Notes under the pieces: generated by a model
Databases searched by the model: none
Seen by the model: the letters and a program-made list of their open reading frames with translations, nothing else
Told to the model about the DNA's origin: nothing
Part shown: positions 56,652 through 64,000 of the stretch, in pieces
How the letters are laid out: every line of letters starts with the position of its first letter
Position numbering within the stretch: position 1 is the stretch's first letter
Made by a program: the position numbers and the translations under genes
Source: Tritrichomonas musculus
Lineage: Eukaryota; Parabasalia; Tritrichomonadida; Tritrichomonadidae
Direction: 5' to 3'
Assembly (NCBI GenBank): GCA_039105265.1
Contig: JAPFFF010000013.1
Location: 3,596,001 to 3,660,000 of the forward strand
DNA length: 64,000 nt

Positions 56652-59600
56652 ATGCAGGAAGAAAATGATTTTCATGAATTAATGAACAAAATGGTTGATC
56701 CAGAGACTTTCGAATACGTCAAATTATTAGGTTCAGGCACTTTTGGAGATGTATCTATGGTCAAAGAAGGATCAAAGTATTATGCGCTGAAAAAGATCAA
56801 AAAATTTAACCAACTAAACTTTGCTCGCGAAGTTCATATCCTTTCTATCCTAGATCACCCATGTATTCTTGGGTTTCGAGGATTTTCATTACCAAATAAT
56901 GGAGAACCCGCAACTATAATTACCCAATACATTTCAAATGGAGATCTAAAAGATGCTGTCGCCAATTCTCCTCCTCAATGGAACGCCACAAAACAAATGA
57001 TTAATATATACGGAATTGCAAAAGGAATGGAGTACTGTCATGATCATGATGTTCTCCATCGCGATTTAAAACCCGAAAATATTTTACTTAATTCAAGATT
57101 TGAGCCGCATATTGCAGATTTCGGATTATCTAAAATTCAAACCAATGTTGTAGCTCAAATGCTTATTCAATCAAATCGAGTCGGAACTCCCAATTACACA
57201 GCCCCAGAATACTTAAAAGACGAAGAATGCGGCGATAAAATCGATGTTTACAGTTTCGCAATTATCGTATATTACATATTCACAGGCACAACCCCCTACG
57301 CTGATATAACCAAGTTGGAAGAATTCGAAGACACAATCAAATACATTGGCCACGACGACAACAAGCTGCCAGACGAAATTCCAGAACTTTACCAGAGCCT
57401 CATCGTCGCCTGCTGGCAGCAGGACCCAGAAAGCAGGCCGTCCTTCGCTGAAATCGTGGACAAATTGAGTGACCCAGAAAACTACCTCGAAGGGATCAAT
57501 GTTGAGGAGTTTGAAGAATACAAAAAAAGAGTTGACAACGGAATTCGCTTGGAGGACGAGATAAGCGATGAGCAGTTAGAGAGACAGGAAGATGTTCCTC
57601 AACAGGAAGAAGTAGCAACACAAGAAGAAGTAGCAACACAAGAAGAAGTAGCAACACAAGAAGAAGTAGCAACACAAGAAGAAGTAGCAACACAAGAAGA
57701 AGTAGCAACACAAGAAGAAGTAGCAACACAAGAAGAAGTAGCAACACAAGAAGAAGTAGCAACACAGGAAGAAGTAGCAACACAAGAAGAAGTAGCAACA
57801 CAGGAAGAAGTAGCAACACAAGAAGAAGTAGCAACACAGGAAGAAGTAGCAACACAAGAAGAAGTAGCAACACAAGAAGAAGTAGCAACACAAGAAGAGA
57901 TTGCAACACAAGAAGAAGTAGCAACACAAGAAGAAGTAGCAACACAAGAAGAAGTAGCAACACAAGAAGAGATTGCAACACAAGAAGAGATTGCAACACA
58001 AGAAGAAGTAGCAACACAAGAAGAAGTAGCAACACAAGAAGAAGTAGCAACACAAGAAGAGATTGCAACACAAGAAGAAGTAGCAACACAAGAAGAGATT
58101 GCAACACAAGAAGAAGTAGCAACACAAGAAGAAGTAGCAACACAAGAAGAGATTGCAACACAAGAAGAAGTAGCAGCACAAGAAGAAGTAGCAACACAAG
58201 AAGAGATTGCAACACAAGAAGAAGTAGCAACACAAGAAGAAGTAGCAACACAAGAAGAAGTAGCAACACAAGAAGAGATTGCAACACAAGAAGGAGTAGC
58301 AGCACAAGAAGAAGTAGCAACACAAGAAGAGATTGCAACACAAGAAGAAGTAGCAACACAAGAAGAAGTAGCAACACAAGAAGAAGTAGCAACACAAGAA
58401 GAAGTAGCAACACAAGAAGAGATTGCAACACAAGAAGAAGTAGCAACACAAGAAGAAGTAGCAACACAAGAAGAAGTAGCAACACAAGAAGAAGTAGCAA
58501 CACAAGAAGAAGTAGCAACACAAGAAGAAGTAGCAACACAAGAAGAGATTGCAACACAAGAAGAAGTAGCAACACAAGAAGAGGAAATTGCCCCACAAGA
58601 AGAGGAAATTGCCCCACAAGAAGAGGAAATTGCCCCACAAGAAGAGGAAATTGCCCCACAAGAAGAGGAAATTGCCCCACAAGAAGAGGAAATTGCCCCA
58701 CAAGAAGAGGAAATTGCCCCACAAGAAGAGGAAATTGCTCCACAAGAAGAGGAAATTGCTCCACAAGAAGAGGAAATTGCTCCACAAGAAGAGGAAATTG
58801 CTCCACAAGAAGAAGAAATTGCTCCACAAGAAGAGGAAATTGCCCCACAAGAAAGTATAAACTCATCAAAAGAGCAAATTAGCCAAGACATCGATGAATT
58901 ACAAGTGAAAGAACGAGAAATACATCTTGAAATTCAACCTGACGAACAAGAATCTGAGCCCACTACAGAGTTAGTCATAAGAGATCGCGATATCCAATTA
59001 GTCATTCCATCTGACGATTTCCGAGAATTAAACGACTTAAACGTTCCAGTCCAATCAAGCCCAGCCTCTGCTGTAGACGAGTCCACCATTGAATCCCTCA
59101 TTGCCTCTCAAGATGCCAACGAGCTGATGCAGTACCTCCACGCCAACTGCGACAACGACACCATTTTGTCCACCTTTGAGAGATGCCAACGCGAGAGTCC
59201 GACCCTTTACGCCAGTCTCTTGCAAGAAGGCCTGGCAGTTGGCAATGCTGTTTCACACCACAAATACGCAGTCAGTCTTCTTTCGACAGGCCAAGAAGCA
59301 CGACCGACCGAAGCCCAACTTGATGAAGCTCAGAATCATTTGAGAGAGTCGATCAAAAAAGGCCACAAAAAGTCGTACTTGGTGCTTGCTTTATTGTTCC
59401 ACGAGTTCTACAGAGACGACGTCCAAACATTGAATGTTTTAAAGGAAGGAGCCAGCCAAAACGAGAAGTATTGCAAGTGTCTTCTTGGATGCTTCACATC
59501 GCGAGGCGTTGCTACCAAAAGAGACGTGATGAAAGGCGTTCCAATGATTCTTGACAGCGGCTGTGATGACCGTTTTTACCAGCAGTTTTCAACTGACGTT

Positions 59601-60407
59601 GGAATCTACTATTCAAGGTTGAATGGCCATGAAAAAGACGCCTTTAGTTGGTTTGAACGTGCCTATAATTATCGCCAAACAAAGGCGTCAATCAACAATT
59701 ACGGAGTCTGTTTCTTGATCGGCTACGGTGTTGATAAAAACACTGAAAAAGCGAAAGAAATCTTCAAAATCGGAGCCGATCAAAAAGACCCGAATTCTTT
59801 GTATCACATCGGATTCATTCTGGAAGATGAAGATCCAGAAGCTTCTCTTTCATTTTACAAGGAGGCGGCCGATCAGAATCACGTCTTCGCACAGCACCAA
59901 TACGCATGCATCAGGTCAAAAGACGACCAAGAAGAATCGGCAAAATATTTCAAGCTCGCAAGCAGCCAAAACAACGCGAATTCGCAGGTTTCTCTTGCGA
60001 AATTGTACGAGAAAACCAACCCTGATTTATCTCTTGAGTTCTACAAAAAAGCAGCTTCGAATGGATCAGTTGAAGCTCAAGAGTATCTGGCTAAAAAATA
60101 TTCAATTGAAAATGATTCTGAGAGCACTCTCAAATATTGTAAGATGCTCTTAAAAAGTGGAAATTGGAAGGTTCCTCTTGAATACGCTATTTCTCTTTAT
60201 AATTCGAAAAATTATAAACAGGCATTCTTTTACTTTAAGCTCCTCTCTTCCTTGAATCATCCTGTCGCTTTCTACTTCATTGGAATAATGACATTCCATG
60301 GCCTCGGCTGTAAACAGAATAAAGACGAGGCTTTCAAGATTCTGGATCATCTCTCAAAAAATGGAATAGAATGTGCTACAGAATTTATTGAAGATAATTT
60401 TTCTTAA
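56652..60407 (+). CDS. Protein kinase with tandem-repeat linker and Sel1 repeats
   Basis: 1251 residues. Kinase domain 20-275: GSGTFGDV (27-34), Lys47 in YALKKIKK, HRDLKPEN (136-143), DFG (156-158), NYTAPE (181-186), and WQQDPESRPSF near 265. The RDLKPEN and closing W...P..RP fit the tyrosine-kinase-like (TKL) Ser/Thr group expanded in amoebae and trichomonads. All catalytic residues are present. Residues 319-642 are 54 copies of EEVATQ (or EEIATQ). Residues 643-733 are 13 copies of EEEIAPQ. After a charged linker (734-800), Sel1-like helical repeats run to the end (for example KAKEIFKIGADQKDPNSLYHIG, SLEFYKKAASNGSVEAQEYLA). Sel1 repeats scaffold complexes; the kinase probably docks substrates there. 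Cytosolic. Confidence 0.9.
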   Translation: MQEENDFHELMNKMVDPETFEYVKLLGSGTFGDVSMVKEGSKYYALKKIKKFNQLNFAREVHILSILDHPCILGFRGFSLPNNGEPATIITQYISNGDLKDAVANSPPQWNATKQMINIYGIAKGMEYCHDHDVLHRDLKPENILLNSRFEPHIADFGLSKIQTNVVAQMLIQSNRVGTPNYTAPEYLKDEECGDKIDVYSFAIIVYYIFTGTTPYADITKLEEFEDTIKYIGHDDNKLPDEIPELYQSLIVACWQQDPESRPSFAEIVDKLSDPENYLEGINVEEFEEYKKRVDNGIRLEDEISDEQLERQEDVPQQEEVATQEEVATQEEVATQEEVATQEEVATQEEVATQEEVATQEEVATQEEVATQEEVATQEEVATQEEVATQEEVATQEEVATQEEVATQEEVATQEEIATQEEVATQEEVATQEEVATQEEIATQEEIATQEEVATQEEVATQEEVATQEEIATQEEVATQEEIATQEEVATQEEVATQEEIATQEEVAAQEEVATQEEIATQEEVATQEEVATQEEVATQEEIATQEGVAAQEEVATQEEIATQEEVATQEEVATQEEVATQEEVATQEEIATQEEVATQEEVATQEEVATQEEVATQEEVATQEEVATQEEIATQEEVATQEEEIAPQEEEIAPQEEEIAPQEEEIAPQEEEIAPQEEEIAPQEEEIAPQEEEIAPQEEEIAPQEEEIAPQEEEIAPQEEEIAPQEEEIAPQESINSSKEQISQDIDELQVKEREIHLEIQPDEQESEPTTELVIRDRDIQLVIPSDDFRELNDLNVPVQSSPASAVDESTIESLIASQDANELMQYLHANCDNDTILSTFERCQRESPTLYASLLQEGLAVGNAVSHHKYAVSLLSTGQEARPTEAQLDEAQNHLRESIKKGHKKSYLVLALLFHEFYRDDVQTLNVLKEGASQNEKYCKCLLGCFTSRGVATKRDVMKGVPMILDSGCDDRFYQQFSTDVGIYYSRLNGHEKDAFSWFERAYNYRQTKASINNYGVCFLIGYGVDKNTEKAKEIFKIGADQKDPNSLYHIGFILEDEDPEASLSFYKEAADQNHVFAQHQYACIRSKDDQEESAKYFKLASSQNNANSQVSLAKLYEKTNPDLSLEFYKKAASNGSVEAQEYLAKKYSIENDSESTLKYCKMLLKSGNWKVPLEYAISLYNSKNYKQAFFYFKLLSSLNHPVAFYFIGIMTFHGLGCKQNKDEAFKILDHLSKNGIECATEFIEDNFS
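57606..58577. repeat. 18-bp minisatellite, 54 in-frame copies
   Basis: Exactly 972 bp: 54 units of GAAGAAGTAGCAACACAA coding EEVATQ. Variation is slight and patterned: GAGATT (EEIATQ) recurs in about a quarter of the units, a few units have CAG for CAA near the left end, and a few carry GCA for ACA. Copy homogeneity shows recent unequal exchange or slippage. Confidence 0.9.
58578..58850. repeat. 21-bp minisatellite, 13 in-frame copies
   Basis: 273 bp: 13 units of GAAGAGGAAATTGCCCCACAA coding EEEIAPQ, with GCT for GCC in a run of units at the right. It abuts the 18-bp array with no spacer and looks derived from it by one inserted Glu codon and a Thr-to-Pro change. Confidence 0.9.
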
Positions 60408-61181
60408 ATTTTTTTTATTATCGTTGTAATAAATAACAACAAAAATTATAGAATATTTCATTTTGAGTCATATTAATTATTATGAGATGAATCTAATCAC
60501 TCTAAATTAGTTAGTATTAACGAGAATTGAAAAAATATAAAAAAAAAAAAAAAACTTCATTTTTAAAATTTCAATAAAATAAAGTATCCAAATGTCAAAT
60601 AACTATTAATATCGCGATTTCTTTTGCAAATAAATCTGAATAAATCGCATCAAAATTTATTAAATCTGAATCAAAAGTGAAAATCCTCTTTGGATTGACA
60701 TTATCTAACAAAGATCTTTACTATGAATAAAAAATATTCAAGAAGCTACGATATTTTTTTCTTCACCGAGAAATTCACTTTTTCAAGAAGCTACGATTTT
60801 CACAATTAATTCTCTTGAAAAAGTGAATTATTTTTTCTTCAAAAGTTAGAATTTTTTCGTTATATTAATGTGCAATTTTAATATTAAATATTCAATTGAA
60901 GTAATATTTATATAATATTATTGTTTTCTAACAAAATTTTCACATTATTATAAAATTGAATACTCTTCTTTCAATTATTAAAATCAATATATCTATCAAT
61001 TTAGACAATTAAATCTTTTTATAATAATATTATTTCTTTTAAAATAAAATAATTTACAAAAACTATTAAATATAAATAATAAATTCATTTTTATAACAAT
61101 TTATTTGATGTTTAAATATTATTTTTTGTTTTGTATACAAAACTTTTTCAAATAAAAAAATAACATTAAAAACAAGCAAAA
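60408..61181. other. Spacer with a direct/inverted repeat cluster
   Basis: No gene. A repeat cluster lies at 60737-60829. The rest is A/T-rich leader of the next gene. Confidence 0.5.
60737..60829. repeat. Direct and inverted repeat cluster
   Basis: TTCAAGAAGCTACGAT occurs at 60737-60752 and 60782-60797. AATTCACTTTTTCAAG at 60772-60787 is repeated inverted at 60814-60829, giving a 16-bp perfect stem with a 26-base loop. It lies 330 bases after the kinase stop and may be a MITE relic. Confidence 0.45.
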
Positions 61182-62243
61182 ATGCTTTTCTATTTCTTTA
61201 ATTTGCTCCACTTAACTTTATCAAAGGATGATTACACCAAATTTGCTTATTTATGGGTAAATAAAGCTTATTCACAACTGGATGAAAAACAGTCAGATGA
61301 TTATTACACACAAATAAGTAAAAAAGCACTTAAATCATTTTGTAATCATTATTCGAATGATGAAAAAAATCGATGTGACACAATAGTTAAATCTTTTTTA
61401 GGTGTTTATGTTTCAGATTTGACAAGCATAGATAAAAAATTAAGACAAATACATGAAAAAACAGATCTTCTATTCGTTATTGGTCAAACAGCAGGCTTAA
61501 AACGCAATTTCAGCAATCACAAGATAAAAATCAATGCTGTTCTTGATTCAATTGATTATGAAACTTCTTCGTCATTAACATTAATTCCTCAAATTCAAAA
61601 AACAATTCATAACATGATTAAAATAAAATTTGATGGAAGTCCATCAAGTATTACTAAACTTGAACAAGAAAATAATATCAAATTAACATCTAAATCTGAT
61701 CAGATTGAAGCTTTCAGACGTCATAACTCTCATTCTCATGGAAAAGGCTCACCGACATCAGATCCAATGATTATCGGAATAGTAATTGCCTGCGTGATTG
61801 TAGTTATAATCATTATTATTCTTATTTGCTATTGTATAAAGAAAAAAAGAGGTGTTAAAAACCAGAATTCAGAGAGCGAAGATAGTAAAAACCATCAAAA
61901 TCAAAATCAACAGCAGCAACAACAATACCAGCCGCCGCCCCAATATCAAAATCAACAACAGAATTATAACCAGCAACAAAATTATTACCAACAACAGCCT
62001 CAGTATCCAAATTCACAACAAAATTATTATTATCAACAGCCTCAGCAGCCAAATTACCCAAATTCACCTTACGGATCACCTATAAGCTACCCTACTGACC
62101 AAGAATATTATCAAAGTTGCCAGAACCAGGCATATTCATATCCAAATCAGTCTTACCAACCCGACGGAGAACAGCATGCGCCGATTCATCCTTATGGTAA
62201 CACTAATCCTGACCAATTCAAAGGACAAGGTGATGATAGCTAA
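61182..62243 (+). CDS. Single-pass membrane protein with Q/N/P/Y-rich tail
   Basis: 353 residues from an ATG. Residues 1-14 (MLFYFFNLLHLTLS) look like a short signal peptide. An ectodomain of about 180 residues follows, helical, with two Cys (in FCNHYSNDEKNRCDTI) likely bridged. Residues about 196-221 (IIGIVIACVIVVIIIIILIC) form one membrane span, followed by the stop-transfer KKKR. The cytoplasmic tail (about 225-353) is low complexity, rich in Gln, Asn, Pro and Tyr (YQPPPQYQNQQQNYNQQQ). Such single-pass proteins with disordered tails are a large surface class in trichomonads. Function unknown; the tail could form condensates or bind SH3- or WW-type partners. Confidence 0.75.
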   Translation: MLFYFFNLLHLTLSKDDYTKFAYLWVNKAYSQLDEKQSDDYYTQISKKALKSFCNHYSNDEKNRCDTIVKSFLGVYVSDLTSIDKKLRQIHEKTDLLFVIGQTAGLKRNFSNHKIKINAVLDSIDYETSSSLTLIPQIQKTIHNMIKIKFDGSPSSITKLEQENNIKLTSKSDQIEAFRRHNSHSHGKGSPTSDPMIIGIVIACVIVVIIIIILICYCIKKKRGVKNQNSESEDSKNHQNQNQQQQQQYQPPPQYQNQQQNYNQQQNYYQQQPQYPNSQQNYYYQQPQQPNYPNSPYGSPISYPTDQEYYQSCQNQAYSYPNQSYQPDGEQHAPIHPYGNTNPDQFKGQGDDS

Positions 62244-63282
62244 GATAAAATTCTAAAAATTGATTGATCTATGTAGTTTTGAATTAAATAAATAATTTTT
62301 CTATGTAAAATTGATTTTGTAATTTTGATATTGTTCTAAAATAGAATACAATTTGTGAACCATTAGAAAAAAAAACAGAGACTTCTGAAAAGTGGAGGAT
62401 CAGTATTTGAATTTTTTTTTTTTTTTTTTTTTGTCATTATTATCAGGACTTAGTTGAAATTTACAAACTCTTTAACTAATTTCTGGAAAATAGGATTTGG
62501 CCCATTTACAAAAAAATCAAATTCATTTTTTTTAAAATTTCAGAATATTTTGAATCTAAAACTTTTTGAATGCATATCTGAATTTTTCTAATTCTAAAAA
62601 AAAAATGAAAAAGCATTATTCTTATTGATATATTTGTTTAGTGATATAGTGTAAATAGGTTTTCAGTCTTATAAAGCATTTAATTGGTTGGTTTTTTAAT
62701 AATTGGTTGATTATCAATACAAATGAAATTTTATCCAATTTAACGAGAAATTACATTATTTATCATAATTTTATACCAATTTAATCATAGAATATGCACA
62801 AAAATTTGTTTTTACAAGAAATCTGATATCAAATATCATATATAAAAATGAAAGTGTAATTATTTTTACATTTTATTTCATATCTTAAAAATAATTATAA
62901 AAATAATATAATTAATATATTTAAATGAATATTTATTAAGATATCAAAAAAATCACAAACAATTTTTTGAATATTTTACATAAAAGCTTTTCAGTATAAA
63001 AAACGGTTGTAAAACCCTAATTATTAAAAACGGTACAGCGATCGGATGTAAATTGTCAAAAAATTGAGAGCAAAATTAAATAACCTGGAAATTCCTAAAA
63101 AAATTATATAACAGTTAATTTTATATAATATAAAATCAAATTCTTTAATGAAATTTGGAAGTAAATTTTCAATTTTATAGACATATTGTTTACTGGGAAA
63201 TTCAATAATTTTGTCAAAAACTGGGAAATTCAATAATTTTGGCAAAAATTTTGAAAATAAAAAAATAAATAAAAATTAATTT
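62244..63282. other. AT-rich spacer
   Basis: No supported gene. It holds poly-T at about 62410-62432 and a two-copy 28-bp direct repeat (63193-63248). Confidence 0.5.
63193..63248. repeat. 28-bp direct repeat, two copies
   Basis: CTGGGAAATTCAATAATTTTG begins at 63193 and again at 63221, a tandem duplication with period 28 and few differences. It lies just beyond the 3' end of the transposase gene on the minus strand. Confidence 0.5.
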
Positions 63283-64000
63283 TTATTTCTTGCTTTTTTT
63301 CCCTGGACTTTTCTTACGAAGTAAAGGTCTTACATCATCAGATGTTATACAAAGACCTGAAATTTTAATTGCATTATTAGGAACAAGATCAGTTTGAATA
63401 AAATTCTTTTGTGAAACATGAACATTTTTATTTTTTAGAATTTTTTCAGGATTGCGCGGTAAAAGCCCACAAGCTTCAAAAGCAATACGGCAATTGTGTG
63501 TTGTTGTTGCAATTCGATGGGCATCGACGAATCCTTGTATTTCGGCTGTACGAACGACTGAAATTTTTTCTTGCTCATTTTCATCTATTTCATCAATTAT
63601 ATGCGATGCAATTCTTGACAATGCATCTTTAAGAGGTCGAGCTACAACCCTATCAAAGGGTTGCATGATATGAGTTAAATGAGGCGGGAAAATAATTACT
63701 TCAATATTGGCCTTTTTAAAAAGATCCATGACATGACGGTTATTTCTTGAGCCGTGTCCATCAAGGAACAAAATGGCCTTTTGTTTCTGATCGAAATGGT
63801 ATGTTTTTCGAATTTCAATTACTCTTTCAATGAATTTTTTGGCCCAACATTCGAAACATTCATCATTTATCCATCCATTGTCTGATCCACCGATATCTAT
63901 TTTACCTCCAGCTACTAAAGGTGTTAGATCTTTGGGCATGTTTTTTAATGGTACAATAATATATGGGACAAAGTCATCGCCAGCCGCATTTATTGTCACC
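63283..64000 (-). CDS. Pogo/Tigger-like DDE transposase, C-terminal part (partial)
   Basis: The minus-strand frame is open from the right edge to a TAA at 63283 (239 codons). It carries the later part of a DDE_1-type (Tc1/mariner superfamily, pogo/Tigger-like) catalytic domain: GGSDNGWINDECFECWAKKF (about 37-56), ILFLDGHGSRNN with the second Asp (residue 80) and FPPHLTHIMQPFDRVVARPL with the third acid (Asp116), 35 residues later. The first Asp is expected beyond the edge. The tail is basic (RKKSPGKKSKK). The frame visible here has no breaks, so the copy may be intact. Confidence 0.8.
   Translation of the reverse strand, partial: VTINAAGDDFVPYIIVPLKNMPKDLTPLVAGGKIDIGGSDNGWINDECFECWAKKFIERVIEIRKTYHFDQKQKAILFLDGHGSRNNRHVMDLFKKANIEVIIFPPHLTHIMQPFDRVVARPLKDALSRIASHIIDEIDENEQEKISVVRTAEIQGFVDAHRIATTTHNCRIAFEACGLLPRNPEKILKNKNVHVSQKNFIQTDLVPNNAIKISGLCITSDDVRPLLRKKSPGKKSKK

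Noticed and set aside
57606-58850. CRISPR-like array
   Set aside because: The units are contiguous with no unique spacers and keep a protein frame. It is a coding minisatellite in a eukaryote.
57496-58891. Three long antisense frames (424-457 codons) and another sense frame over the kinase repeats
   Set aside because: They are by-products of the 18- and 21-bp repeats, which lack stops in every frame. The Leu-, Phe- or Cys-rich products have no independent support.

Overview
The window looks like nuclear DNA of a parabasalid, closest in style to Tritrichomonas or Trichomonas. The reasons are: very AT-rich spacers with long poly-A/poly-T runs; short, apparently intronless genes on both strands; several BspA-like leucine-rich-repeat (LRR_5) genes, two of them with an N-terminal trichomonad ankyrin-type region; a receptor-type nucleotide cyclase relic; an initiator-like TCATTTTA 9-18 bases before some ATGs; and two Polinton/Maverick elements. 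The genus is an inference. TAA, TAG and TGA all act as stops.

Layout. 1-1018 (minus) is the N-terminal end of a host gene with two BTB-like modules, running off the left edge. About 2.1-12.3 kb is a broken Polinton-like remnant: an integrase fragment and two long fibre-like genes. A DNA transposon sits inside it (2652-4370), with a second small inverted-repeat element inside that (3564-4315). 13-15.5 kb is AT-rich, with a dyad repeat family, a MITE-like element and a coiled-coil gene. 15.8-34.5 kb is host sequence: BspA-like genes, two C2-like paralogues (17223-17822 plus, 28913-29443 minus), a small unknown gene, a decayed cyclase, an atypical Rab-like GTPase, a 718-residue unknown gene, a decayed unknown gene and a tRNA-Pro(UGG).

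36526-53988 is a near-complete 17.5-kb Polinton. Its 169-bp terminal inverted repeats look identical by eye and are flanked by the direct repeat CAATA. It carries polymerase B (broken), a KilA-N protein, an integrase, a packaging ATPase, a major-capsid candidate, a small minor-capsid candidate, a pVI-like small protein and an 1809-residue fibre-like protein. The last has a repeated shaft and shares a middle block with the fibre gene of the left remnant. The identical repeats suggest a recent arrival, although it is damaged.

54.4-55.9 kb holds a Kolobok-like transposase gene. 56652-60407 is a host gene joining a tyrosine-kinase-like kinase domain to Sel1 repeats through 54 hexapeptide and 13 heptapeptide repeats. 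61182-62243 is a single-pass membrane protein with a Gln/Asn/Pro/Tyr-rich tail. The right edge is a pogo/Tigger-like transposase (minus), cut by the window.

The most notable material is the fibre-type protein family shared by the two Polintons, the kinase minisatellite, and a Rab-like GTPase that has lost its catalytic glutamine, its switch I threonine and its lipid-anchor cysteines. All functions come from reading motifs by eye; no database was searched.
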